The translations under genes and the position numbers were made by a program. DNA of 64,000 bases from Hemerocallis citrina. Its lineage: Eukaryota; Streptophyta; Magnoliopsida; Asparagales; Asphodelaceae. Numbering within the stretch: the stretch's first letter is position 1; each line of letters starts with the position of its first letter. Positions 45,101-55,668 of the stretch are shown in pieces. The DNA is taken from positions 174,874,004 to 174,938,003 of the forward strand of contig CM030368.1 of assembly GCA_017893485.1 (NCBI GenBank), written 5' to 3'. The notes beneath the pieces were generated by a model. The model worked only from the letters and a program-made list of their open reading frames with translations. It was not told where the DNA came from and ran no database searches.

Positions 45101-47921
45101 TTACAACATTCGACAGCCACTCGGGGTAATTTACCTCCTGTATGAACTTGGCCTTCAGCAGTTTATCCACCTCTTCCTTGATGGCCTGCTGTCGCTCGGG
45201 AGCGAACTTTCGCCTCTTCCGCTGGACCGGTTTGCACCCCGGTTCGACACTTAGGCGATGGACGAGCAGCTCCTCGGAAATGCCGGGCATGTCCGCGGCC
45301 GACCATGCAAACAAGTCATGGTTATCTCGGATGCATTTAATCAGGTCCGAGCACAGTGCGGTCGGCAAGGATTTGCTGATGAGGAACTTCTGGCTCGGAT
45401 CCTCGTCCGAGAAGAGCACTTCTTCTAACTCGTCCGCCGGCTCGGACGTTGGCCGAGCTTTCGGCTCGGGGATTTCTAGTGTCTCGAGCGAGAGCACTGG
45501 TCCCCCGATGGAAGTCATGTAGCACTTCCGGGCTGTTTCTTGGCTTCCCCTGACTTTCCCTACTCCCGACCGAGTGGGGAACTTCATTTTCAAATGGTAC
45601 GCCGAGGGGACAGCTTCCAAGGCGACTAGGCCGGGTCGGCCTAGAATGACATTATACGCTGCCGGGACGTCGACGACCATGAAGTCCATCGGCTCGATCC
45701 GGGTAGTAGGGGTGCTTCCCGCGGTAACGTCTAGGGTTATCACCCCTTCGACAGTTACCGGGACCCCCGTGAACCCGTGGAGTGTGTAACCGGCCGGCTT
45801 GAGACGGTCTCGGGACAGCTGAAGGCCTCGGAAGGCCGAGAGGAAGAGAATATTGACCGAACTCCCATTATCTACTAAAATCCTCTGCACCTTGAAGTTG
45901 GCCATGCGGAGGTCGATGACGAGGGCATCACAGTGTGGGGTTCGGACCCCTTCGAGGTCTGCGTCGGAGAAAGACACAGGGACGCCGAGACCTTTGGGGG
46001 GAGGAGCACTGTGAACCGAGTTGACCTCTCGGACGAAGGCCTTCCGGGAGGAATTAGAGGAGCCCCCCATGGGGCCTCCGTGGATCAGGTGCAGAATCCT
46101 TTCCTCTTCGAACTCGGGTGTCTCTTCGCATCGCTCGGAACGCTTGTTAGCCCCCCGAGGCGGAGGAGAATTGCGATCTGCCCGATCGTTAGCCTTTACG
46201 AATTTAGCCAACTGCCCCCTCCGGATGAGGGCTTCGATCTCATCTCTCAAAGCCCGGCAGTCGTTCGTGTCGTGGCCGTGGTCTCGGTGGTAGCGACACC
46301 ACTTATCTTTGTTCCTCCTCTTTGCCGGGGTGTGCATCCTCGGAGCTGGAGGGATGACCCCCTCCTTCTCCACTTCCATTAGGATGGTAGAGATGTTAGT
46401 GGTGAGGGGAGTGAACTTCTCGAACCTGGGGGGAGGGCGACGCTGACCGCCATTGTCCTTCTGAGCTTTCTTGGACCCCTCTTCCCCCGTCGCCTTCCTC
46501 TTCGACCCTGTGGAGGGCCCTCCGAAGTTCGGAAGGGCTTCAGCCTCCTCTGCTCGGATGTACTTCTCGCACCTCAGGAGGAGGTCGGCGAAGTCATGCG
46601 GGGGCTTCTTGGCTAGGGACGATCGGAGGTTGGCGTTGAGAACGTTCGAGTGGAACGCCACGATCGCAACTGACTGGTCTAAGGAGGCGATAGACCTAAC
46701 CTCTGCGGTGAACCTCTTCACATAGTCCCGCAGCTTCTCTTCCCTTTCCTGACGCAGGTTCAGCAGGGGGAGACTTGTCTTCTCGGCTCGCCTGCTACTC
46801 ACGAAGTGAGTTATGAACAGCGTCTCAAACTGCTCGAATGAGAAGATGGATGAGGGGGCGAGCCTGGAATACCATTCCCGAGCCGACCCCCTGAGGGTGG
46901 CTGGGAAGGTCCTGCATAACACAGCGTCGGAAGCTTGATGGATCAGCATCAGGGTCTTGAAGCTTTCGACGTGGTCGACCGGGTCGGATTCCCCTGAGTA
47001 CGTTTCAAACTACGGAGGTTTGAAACCCCTCGGTATGTGGGCCTCCATGATCGACCGAGAGAAAGGGGGTCTGCTGGGACGGACTGTTCCTGCTCGGGAC
47101 TCCTCCTCTCTGTCCATGCGGCCAATACGCCTTTCCACCTCATGGAGACGGCGGATGAGGGCGTCGTCCCTCCGCTGGTAATCATATGACCCCCCAGATT
47201 CCTCTTCATAGGAAGGGGAGCGCGGACTGCGGTGCCGGTAGTCCTGGGATCGGCGAGGACTGTATTGCTGCTGCTGGCGGCCGGGAGCCGGGGAAGGACT
47301 TCGGGTTCGGCGACGGGGACTGGGATCCCTCGGGGGTGTTGGAGCCCTCTGAGCATTTTGGACGTTCTGCCGAAGGTTGAGAGCCTGTAGAACAGTGTCT
47401 TGGAACTATAAGAACTCGGCACGGGTGATGGGTGCATCATTGTTCCTGCGATGATGCCGATCCGCGGGGGACTGTGGCCTCCTCCTTCGGCGCTCTGGAG
47501 ATGCCGCTCGGCCTCTGCAGTCCGGAGACCTCCTGCCGTCTCGGCGACGAGGGGACCGCTCACCCTGACGCTGGCGGGAGGCTCCCTCTCGGGCCCGCCT
47601 CTCGTCAAGGTGGGTGCGGAGGTCGTCATCTTTCTGGCGGTTCAGGAGCGTGTTGTGGAGGTCGGGATGATGAGAAGCCATCGAGTCCGAGGACCCATTA
47701 TGGACCGAAACATGGTCCTGATGGAGGGGCTGCTTCTGCTTCCGGCCGTTATGACCGGAAGGGCCATTGTTGGGTTGCTACTTGGGATGAGGAGGTGGGA
47801 CCTGCTGGGCCGGTAGAGGAAGATCGGACTGTGGAATAGGGTTGACAGGGGCTTCCTCCGTAGGGTCGGCGGGATTGGCCACACGGTTCGACCCTCTAGA
47901 TCTGACCTTCTTCGGAGGCAT
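42183..47921 (-). pseudogene. Tat gag-pol, 1912-codon frame with three amber stops in gag
   Basis: One reading frame runs from MPPKKVRSRG (47921) to the stop at 42183. It is broken only by TAG codons at 47780-47778, 47408-47406 and 47012-47010; the last 1588 codons (46949-42183) are fully open. Residues below count from 46949: gag helices 1-140; zinc-finger-like WCRYHRDHGHDTNDC 217-231; protease LVDNGSSVNIL 358-368; RT about 600-780 with YVDD 727-730; RNase H 870-985; a second archaeal-like RNase H 1005-1128 (FVDGSSCNEGSGAG); integrase HHCC 1235-1276 (CSSCQ) and catalytic D1305, D1365, E1401. No chromodomain is present, as expected for Tat. The element sense strand opposes the accessory ORFs. 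Confidence 0.93.
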
Positions 47922-47970
47922 GGCTGCAGAGGACGACGGAGAAGGGGCTGAGGCTGTTCGTGTGGTTTTT

Positions 47971-47986
47971 CCCACAGACGGCGCCA
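47971..47986 (-). promoter_or_regulatory. Primer-binding site of the Tat element
   Basis: On the minus strand TGGCGCCGTCTGTGGG lies 3 nt after the 5' LTR. It is complementary to a tRNA 3' end ending GGCGCCA, the type used by plant Tat/Athila elements. Confidence 0.85.
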
Positions 47987-47989
47987 ATC

Positions 47990-48579
47990 TGTTACCGCTG
48001 ATTTCGGTGTGGGGGTAAACAGATAGAATTTGTGAGTCCAAGAAAAACCTGAACAGTTGACTCAGCCTTCTTGCTCCTGCCGCGACCTGCAAGGAAGTGC
48101 GAAACACCGGGGTTGATTCCGGTGACGCACCCTCCGACGCTCTTGTCAGTAATCAGAAGAGATTAAGAAAGAGCTTAAAGTGGTGAAAAAGTGATTAACC
48201 TGGTCATGGTGGTAGAGGGGTGATATTTATAGTCGCCAGGGGAGCCGTTTAAGGATCTGATCTCCTGTGTAACAGCCGGGAGCAAAATCCTCATTCTGTT
48301 TTAGGAAATCTTTCCTTGATTCCCGGTGAGAGCAAATCAGGGCCATTGACTTGCCCAAATCATGGATCCTGATTTGTCTCTTGATGGTTTGGGTTCGTCT
48401 CGGGTCGGAACCCGTACCCAACTGGTGTGGATCTGCTCGTGGGTTATTGGATCTGTGAGAAGGAGATTCAGTACCCGTTTTGGATCCGCTTGTATGTGAA
48501 ATTACCTTTTTACCCCCGAGCTTCAAGATTCGTGCCCAATCTGGACGGTTCCGATTTAACCCCATTTTTAGCCATATCA
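47990..48579 (-). repeat. 5' LTR of the Tat element
   Basis: 590 bp, TG...CA. A TATAAATA box on the minus strand lies at 48231-48224, a plausible promoter for gag-pol. Confidence 0.95.
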
Positions 48580-48744
48580 GTTACCAAACAAACTTCATTT
48601 GTAACCAAATAAACACGTGCAATACACATGTATAACTAATATAAAGAAGGTCTTAGGTTCAATGTCAGACAACGTCGATTTATTTTATAAAAAATATATA
48701 TATTTATAAAGACGTGCACCGCACGTGTAAATTACTAGTTATAT

Positions 48745-48764
48745 TATAGATAGATAGATAGATA
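48745..48764 (+). repeat. (GATA)n microsatellite at a Helitron junction
   Basis: ATAGATAGATAGATAGATAG separates a forward Helitron 3' end (CTAGT) from a reversed unit starting AGTAATTTACACGTG. Confidence 0.8.
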
Positions 48765-49320
48765 GTAATTTACACGTGTGATGCACATTTAATATATTAA
48801 AAAAATTAAAGTAAAAAATCTGACTTAGTGATGACTCGAACCTGAGACCTGCTTCATATTAGTTATGCACGTACGATGCACGTGTTGGTAGATTGAAAAA
48901 TGACACTAAGGTATGTTATTATATATCTCTAATATTATAATGGGAGAGTTTGAGTTGTCATTTGTCAACATACAAACCCATGCGTTGCACGTGTAACTCC
49001 AACTCTCCCATTAATTACAACAAAAACAAACAAATAAAAATTTTCCCCACATATTTAAAACGTGCAACGTACGTGCAAAACAATTTTATAATATTTTTTT
49101 AATACTAAACATACACGTATATTGCACGTACAATTCAATATCTACTTATAAAACATGTGCATTGAACGTACAAATTGTAGCTTTTTCTTCACCATATTTT
49201 TTCCAACTATGTGCAATGCACGTCCAACTCCAAAACTATTTCTTAACACGTATATTGCACGTGAAAATTCTTCAACTCTTATCAAAACGTGCATCGCACG
49301 TGAAAAATACTAGTTATATT

Positions 49321-49356
<36 letters not shown>

Positions 49357-49858
49357 TAATTTACACGTGTGATGCACATTTAATATATTTAAAAAATTAA
49401 AGTAAAAAATATGACGTAGTGATGACTCGAACTTGAGACCTCCTTCATATTAGTTATGCACGTATAATGCACGCGTTGGTAGATTGACAAATGACACTAA
49501 GGTCTTCTTCCATTATAATATTAGAGATATTTACTTTATTATATTTAATGGAAGAGTTTGTCACAAATAAATAATTATTAATATTTTTTTGTCACAAAAG
49601 AAACACCAATTTTGTCTCCAAACAAATATGTGCATCGTACGTGCAACTCCAAATCTATTTTTCAACACGTGCATCGCACGTACACATCAATGTTTTTCTT
49701 TCTTAATTTTTTAAAAATACGTGTATCACCCGTTCAGCTCCATTTTTTAAAAATTAAGGTATTCACCACACGTGCTAATTACTGTTGACTTATGTGTATC
49801 GCACATTTAACTCCAACTCATTATCAAAATGTGCATCGCATGTGAAAAATACTAGTTT
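48765..49858. mobile_element. Second cluster of Helitron-like units
   Basis: A reversed unit (about 48765-48920) is followed by a forward 390-bp unit (48924-49313: TCTCTAATATTATAATGGGAG...AACGTGCATCGCACGTGAAAAATACTAG). Next come a GATA microsatellite (49321-49356), another reversed unit (about 49357-49540) and a forward unit ending in GTGCATCGCATGTGAAAAATACTAG near 49854. The termini match the left-hand cluster. Confidence 0.65.
49321..49356 (+). repeat. (GATA)n microsatellite
   Basis: About eight GATA units, at the same kind of inverted Helitron junction as 48745-48764 and preceded by the same ACTAGTTATATTATA. Confidence 0.85.
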
Positions 49859-49866
49859 AATTAAAA

Positions 49867-51960
49867 GAGAAAAGTCAGCCTCATATAGAGTATGAGAAAA
49901 TTTTCCTCATACAAAGTTATTATACTCACTTTGTGTGGCCCTTATGGAAGATCCACTCCGTTCATTATGTTTATCATGCTAATTAATATATGTGTACAAA
50001 AAATCAAGTGCTTTGGAGATCATTCATACATGCATCATGTAGTTGGAAAATGAACGATTTCAACCATAATACAAATCGAACCACAAATTGGACCCAAATT
50101 GAACCTCTGAGGACCTAATACACCTGAATACAATTAGGTGTATTAAGAGCGAGGATTCAAGAGTCCTAGTAAAAGATGAGGAAATTAAGGAAAGATGGTG
50201 AAATTACATTGAGAAGTTATTAAATGAAAATGTTGTGGGCAACTTAATTTTAGAGGACTCGAGGAAGAGTCGTGAGCATATATTTTTCCATAGAATTAGG
50301 TCCTTGGAGGTTCGAAATGCTTTAGGAATGATGAAAATAGGAAAAGCTTTAGGGCGGGATGATATACCCATTGAATTTTGGAAATATTTTGGGGATGTAG
50401 GAGTGAGTTGGCTAACAAAATTATTTAATGAAATTTTGATGACTAAGAAGATGCCCGATGAATGGAGAAAGAGTATTTTAGTACCTATATATAAAAATAC
50501 AGGAGATATACAAAGTTGCTCAAACTACCGAGGAATTAAATTAATGAGTCTACGATGAAAATTTGGGAGAGAGTGATCGAATATAGACAAAGACTAGAAA
50601 CTACAGTGTCTGAGAATCAGTTTGGGTTTATGCCAGGGAGGTCAACAATAGAAATAATTTATATACTGAGGAGACTTACGGAAAAATATAGGGAGAATAA
50701 GAAAGATCTACATATGGTTTTTATAGATCTAGAAAAAGCATTTGATAAAGTCCATATAGACATAGTATGGTGGGTGTTAAATAATGAAAGCGTAACTATT
50801 CGGTATATTGAGGTAATTAAGGATATGTATGAAGGGACAACAACCACAATTAGAACAACCACAGGAGAGACCAGCGATTTTCCTATTACAGTAGGTTTAC
50901 ACTAAGGTTCTGCAACCCCTACCCCTTTACTTTGGTTATGGATGAATTGACGCGAGGAATACAAGATGAGGTGCCTTGGTGTATGCCTTTTGCCGATGAA
51001 ATCATCTTAGTTGACGAGACTAGAGCAGGAGTCAATGCCAAATTAGAATTGTGGAGTAAAACTTTGGAAGCTAGAGACTTTAAAATAAGCAGAACTAAAA
51101 CAGAGTATATGGAGTGTAATTTTAGTGATATTCGAACACAACTGAGGAAGTAGTGAAGCTTGATGGCGAAGAGATACCTAAGAGAGACCATTTCTGATAT
51201 TTAGGCTCGATTATACAAAGAGATGGAAAAATTTGAGAAGATGTTACACATAGGATCCAAGCAGGGTGGTTTAAGTGGAGAAGTGTCATTGGTGTTTTGT
51301 GTGACAAACGTATACCTTTGAAGTTGAAGGGAAAATTTATAGGTTGGTTGTTAGACCAGCAATGATGTATGGAGCAAAGTGTTGGGCAACAAAGAAACAA
51401 CATATCCAAAAAATGTGTAGCGGAAATGAGGATGCTAAGATGGATGTGTGGTAAAACAAAGAAGGATAGAATTAGAAACGCGCATATGCGAGACATGCTA
51501 AAGGTAGCTCCAATCCAAGGTAAGTTAAGAGAGAATCGTCTCAGGTGGTTTGGACATGTCACACGTAGACCTAGTAGTGCCCCTGTTAAAAAGAGTGATT
51601 TGATAAGTATTGAGGGTAGAGTTAGGGGTAGAGGAAGACATAAACTAACTTGGATGAAAACGGTGAAAAAAGATATGATAGCTTGTGACCTTACAGAAGA
51701 TATTGCACTAAACCGAGCAGAATGGAAAACCATAATTTATGTAGCCGACCCCAACTAGTTAGGAAAAAGGCTTTGTTGTTGTTGTTGTATGATGTATGGG
51801 TGAATGATCTCCAAACCACTTGATTTTTTCTACACATACATCCATTGACATGATAAATATGATGGACGGAGTGGATCTTCCATGAAGGCCCCACAAAGTG
51901 AATATAATTAATTTGTATAAGGAAAATTTCCTCATACAAATATGAGGTTCACATTACTCT
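49867..51960. mobile_element. Long-TIR element (TSD AATTAAAA) carrying an RTE LINE
   Basis: Inverted arms of about 165 bp: left GAGAAAAGTCAGCCTCATAT...GAAGATCCACTCCGTTCAT, right mirrored as GGAAGATCCACTCCGTCCAT when reverse-complemented. The 8-bp flank AATTAAAA is identical (49859-49866, 51961-51968), suggesting hAT. The core is occupied by an RTE LINE, so the original interior is unknown. Confidence 0.75.
50140..51785 (+). pseudogene. 5'-truncated RTE-clade LINE (reverse transcriptase)
   Basis: The plus-strand frames encode a plant RTE non-LTR reverse transcriptase without its endonuclease. Fragments include KALGRDDIPIEFWKYFGDVG and SNYRGIKLMS (50350-50555), ENQFGFMPGRSTIEIIYILR (50610-50670), VFIDLEKAFDKV (50718-50753) with the first catalytic Asp, and MPFADEIILV (50986-51015), where the catalytic FADD motif reads FADE. 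The C-terminal tail RGRGRHKLTWMKTVKKD and YVADPN follows. The end is a (TTG)n stretch (51773-51787), the usual RTE 3' end. Frameshifts occur near 50555, 50905 and 51150. Asp to Glu in FADD alone would cripple it. Confidence 0.85.
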
Positions 51961-51984
51961 AATTAAAAATAGAGTTTTGTTTAG

Positions 51985-52210
51985 TAATATTTTCACTTTA
52001 AGGGTATGTTTGTTTGGCTACATTTTTACTGTAGGAAAAGAAATTCAGGAAAGAAGCACTGTTCACTGGTTTGGATAGATGGATTTAGATTCGCACTATA
52101 GTGCTACAGTATAGTAACTATGGCTACAGTATAGTAACTACTGTAGTGCAAAAAAAAAAAAACTGAAAAAAACCCTCTGAACTCGGCGGAAAACTACTGT
52201 AGCGCCTTTA
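51985..52210. mobile_element. MITE-like remnant with CTACAGTATAGTAACTA repeats
   Basis: GGGTATGTTTGTTTGGCTACA opens a stretch with a directly repeated CTACAGTATAGTAACTA (about 52109 and 52126) and ACTACTGTAGCGCC. These are features of plant TGTTTGG MITEs, but no right terminus or target duplication is resolved. Confidence 0.35.
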
Positions 52211-52214
52211 AAAT

Positions 52215-53000
52215 TGTTTATCTCTCTTCTTTTTTTCCACTATCCAATTAAAACAATTCCACATAATCTTCTGCATTAAATTTATTTCTCTCTCATTTTT
52301 ATCATATACTACAATAAAACTATATCTAAATAACTATTTTTTTAGAACTCATTTCCATATTTTTTTGTCTCTACAATAATTTTCATTGTTTGAATCAACT
52401 AAAACTCCCTGAAAGAAAGAGAGGGGAAAAAAATAATAATGATATATTTTTAATAATTTTTACTGACCCTCCCTGGTTTTGAGGAAATTTTTCCATACTA
52501 ACCCACTTTTTGAAAATATTTACCAAACTGACCTACTTTCGAAAATATTTACCAATCTAGCTTATTTTTGGACACGTCAGCATAAAACGATATTGGTAAC
52601 AACAACATACGTTATTTTGATGCCGTTGTTGCCAATAGCTGCACCTGTAATAGCAGCATACTTGTATGATACGAGTAGTGTATTCTCAATGCCTAAATTT
52701 TTTTATATACTTGAATTGCTCTATTTTTAAAATTCTGAAGATTAATGTGTATATGTAGTGTATTAAGATGCTTTCCATATTGTCCATATTGATTTGAGTT
52801 GGATATTTGATATGAGTAGTGTATTGATACGATTAGACAATAGTTGTATTATATTATATTATATCTTAAGCGAATAGGACCACCCTTTCCCTCTTTTCTC
52901 TATTTTGAAATAGAAAAAGAGAGCAAAAGTAGGAGTTCGAACTTATCTAAAAAAAATTAAAAAATATACAAAACACAAAAAACTCTTCCTCTCCCAAAAC
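52215..53000. other. AT-rich spacer
   Basis: No gene seen. GAGTAGTGTATT and GATATTGATATGAG-like words recur in 55430-55520, suggesting that both stretches derive from a common element. Confidence 0.35.
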
Positions 53001-53460
53001 CCCCCTAACCCATCCTTGCCCAAAACCCACCCGTCACCATTCGTCGTTCGCAAATCCGCCCCAATCCAAACCGTCGTCGTTCACCGTCGACCAGTCCATC
53101 CAAATACAAGTTGTCCCCGTTCGCCTATCCTCGTCGTCATCCTTAGCCCAAAACTCAACCGTAATTGTTCACCGTTCTCCAGTCTGCCCAAATCCAAGCA
53201 GCAGCCTTACACTATACCCCAAATCCCGTTCGCCTATCCTTGCTGTCATCCCTAGCCCAAAAATCAACCGTAATTGTTCGTCGTTGGCCAGTCCGCCCAA
53301 ATCCAAGCTGCAGCCGTACGCCATACCCCAAATCCTCACCGAGATTAAGGTATTCAGGAAGTTGTAAGATACTCTCTTATTTTGAATTATATATTTATTA
53401 TTTTTTAGAATATCGAGAATATGAGATTAATGTGTTGATCAAGTTGTAACATCCTCTCTT
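53000..53460 (+). repeat. Pro-rich leader-like stretch with 120-bp tandem repeats
   Basis: CCCAAATCCAAGC, CCGTAATTGTTC and GCCTATCC recur in two to three imperfect units between 53030 and 53330. The ORF of 79 codons (53016-53255) consists of these repeats and I do not accept it as a gene. It may be an untranslated leader of a retroposed transcript. Confidence 0.4.
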
Positions 53461-54480
53461 ATTTTGGATTGTGTATATAGTATAATTATTTGCTAAAGAG
53501 ATGAAAATATTTGATGTATCTAAGAGTAATGTCTAAAGATCCTTTGGTTTATTATGTGCGGCTTCGTCTTTCCATGTTAAATTCTTCAATCTTATCTCTA
53601 TTTACTATATGCGCTCATCATGTTTGATAATATGCATGGATGAACTGAAATATGTTAGTTGTAGGAGCCTGCTGTGTGGTGGGGACATATGGAACTCAAG
53701 TGGATGGGTTTTAATTTTGAATTTGATTAGGGATTTATACACCAATATTCGAAATAGGGGGTTTAGTAAGATGCTTACAGATGTGGGAAGGTTCACATTT
53801 GGGTTCGGGATTATCTTGATTACAATTATTTTCTCATTTGTGGTGCACACGTGGTGTTTGTGAAAATGATCAAAAGACCTTTATAATTATTTGGAATTAT
53901 TTTGATTCAATTTAGTCATTCAAATTACCTTCTTTCAGGTGTTGTCTTGCCGACGGATTTTGTATGGCTGACGATTGTGGATATAGAAGGTAAAAGTCTA
54001 CTACTTAGCAATTATGTTTTTCGTGTTCGATGGTTTCCTCTGTAGTGGTTTCTCAATGCTGATGAACTTTCTCATATACTATATCTTTTGATCCATGCTC
54101 CAGTTTTATGGCGAGCATATGTTGCCATTATGTAGGCATGCACAAAGGGGCTGCTTCATCATGCACATTATATTAAGAGGATTGATGTAAGTCTATTAAG
54201 CTCGAAACAATACATATGTTTATACTTTTTCTGACTAGCATTAACACCTTACCAAAGTTTATTGAGGGTGTTTCTGAAAAGGAAACTTATATCTTGATTA
54301 AAGTTGCTTTACTGTTTTACTTCAATTTTGATTAAAGTTACTTTTTGTTCTTGCAATCTCAGTAATTTTTCTACTCAATATTGATCTATGGTATAGTTAC
54401 TGTATTGGATTTTTACTTGATAAACTATGAAGATATATATAATCGTCTAATCATCAAATATTGTTAAAATTAATTATTTT
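53460..54480. other. AT-rich spacer, no recognisable gene
   Basis: A few short frames (for example 53609-53863) show no family resemblance. Confidence 0.4.
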
Positions 54481-54496
54481 TTAAAAATATGCATAC

Positions 54497-54499
<3 letters not shown>

Positions 54500-54552
<53 letters not shown>
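54500..54552 (+). repeat. (AT)n microsatellite
   Basis: Uninterrupted AT repeats of about 50 bp. Confidence 0.95.
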
Positions 54553-54554
<2 letters not shown>

Positions 54555-54788
54555 CTATTAGGAGAGAGGGTCCTTCCTCTTTAAAATAGCGTAAGGAGAG
54601 GAAAACTAGAAACTAGCACGTGCTAACACATGAGAAAAAAGAAGAAGAAACGAACATGTACTAACACGTGTAGTCAATAATAAAATAAAATAAAATAATA
54701 ATAAAAACAACCACTCACCTTCTAATGTTGATTATGTTTTATTTGAGAGGGAATGATTTAAGATGAAAGACTTGATTTGAGAGGGAAG

Positions 54789-54893
54789 GCAGTTCAGAAG
54801 CACACTGTGGATAAGGAGATAGTAGAGTACATCAAGGAGGAGTCCATGAAGAGCCACATTCCCACCTATTACTGCATTGTACACTCAACTTCG
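54789..54893 (+). pseudogene. Orphan exon of a dynein light chain (LC8-type) gene
   Basis: The frame reads AVQKHTVDKEIVEYIKEE, then SMKSHIPTYYCIVHSTS. It aligns with the LC8 core pattern (A-x-x-K-H/Y-x-V/I-x-K-D/E-I-x-x-Y/H-I-K-K-E-F-D-K-K-x-x-P-T-W-H-C-I-V-G), the dynein/myosin light chain that binds short linear motifs. Phe-Asp is replaced by Ser-Met and Trp-His by Tyr-Tyr. A splice donor-like GTAATT follows TCG at 54894. No upstream start or downstream GRNFGSYVTHET exon was found, so this is a fragment, possibly captured by a transposon. Confidence 0.6.
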
Positions 54894-54899
54894 GTAATT

Positions 54900-55660
54900 A
54901 TTCAATTTTTTTTTCTTTGCTTTAGAAATATAGAAAGATGTTGGTTGATTTGAAAATGTGAATTTGTTAATTTGTAGATTTGTCATATTTTAATTATATT
55001 GTGAACAAAATAGTTAAGGAGCATCTCTAAATTTAGGGATCTAAGGTTTAACTATGTCTTTGTGTTGTGTCGGTGTTGAATAGGATCACCTCCGTCCTTT
55101 AATGACTTTTATGTTTTTGTTTAATAACTAAAGTTATCGTGCTTGTACATGATAATAAAAGAATATGAACTAATGAAATCTCCCTTAGTGGTTTCAAATA
55201 ATATGACCGAAATAGATAAAATATCATTATTTGGGTTTTCTAGACAAGAGTAGCACATGTTATTAAATATGATAAACTGGAAAAAAAGACATAGTGCATA
55301 TCATCATTGTATTGTTTAAGTTCCATATAATTTTATAAGTCTGTTAAAAGTATTTTAGTCTGTGCAATTTGCACAGGGTAACATTAGTTTTTTATATATG
55401 AGAATTGGTATAATATTCAAAATTTGGAAGATTTATGTGTATGTATGACTGGATATACTCAGTGTGTTGAGATGCTATCGATATTGATATGAGAAATGTA
55501 CTGAATCGAGTATTTTCCCAATACTCGAATTTTGTTCATGATAAATGCTTTATTAATGTTGACAGCGAAATGGTCCGACTGAGTGGATTGTCACAACCGT
55601 CGGGCAGTGATAAAGGCCATCCACCATCACAAGCAAGAAGCATATATTATTTTTAGCCCC
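54900..55660. other. AT-rich spacer between dynein exon and PMD pseudogene
   Basis: No coding signal is seen. 55390-55520 resembles 52640-52830 in short words. GTCGGGCAGTGATAAAGGCC just before 55669 may belong to the PMD transcript. Confidence 0.35.
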
Positions 55661-55668
55661 GAATCTAA

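Larger units (their letters stand above)
33111..48579 (-). mobile_element. 15.5 kb Tat-lineage Ty3/gypsy retrotransposon, TSD GTTAC
   Basis: Two 590-bp LTRs (33111-33700 and 47990-48579) and a perfect target duplication GTTAC (33106-33110, 48580-48584) define the element. gag-pol runs on the minus strand. The primer-binding site and purine tract sit next to the correct LTRs for that orientation. A second RNase H between RNase H and integrase places it in the Tat clade (Ogre/Grande/Retand group). The 8.4 kb between pol and the 3' LTR holds plus-strand accessory ORFs framed by three tandem-repeat families. The LTRs differ at 11 of 590 positions by my alignment. Confidence 0.95.
33079..48738 (+). 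mobile_element. Helitron unit split by the Tat element
   Basis: The unit starts TCTCTACTATTTTAATGGGAGAG at 33079, is interrupted at 33111, resumes at 48585 and ends with GACGTGCACCGCACGTGTAAATTACTAG at 48738 (Helitron-type hairpin plus CTAG). Without the insertion it is about 185 bp, the size of its neighbours. Confidence 0.6.

Noticed and set aside
44610..45254. 214-codon plus-strand ORF, and several others opposite pol (43330-44037, 45933-46382, 47432-47839)
   Set aside because: All lie antisense to a conserved reverse transcriptase/RNase H/gag frame and are by-products of its GC-rich codons.
53016..53255. Pro-rich 79-codon ORF
   Set aside because: It is made of imperfect 120-bp tandem repeats and has no start-codon context or homologue I recognise.
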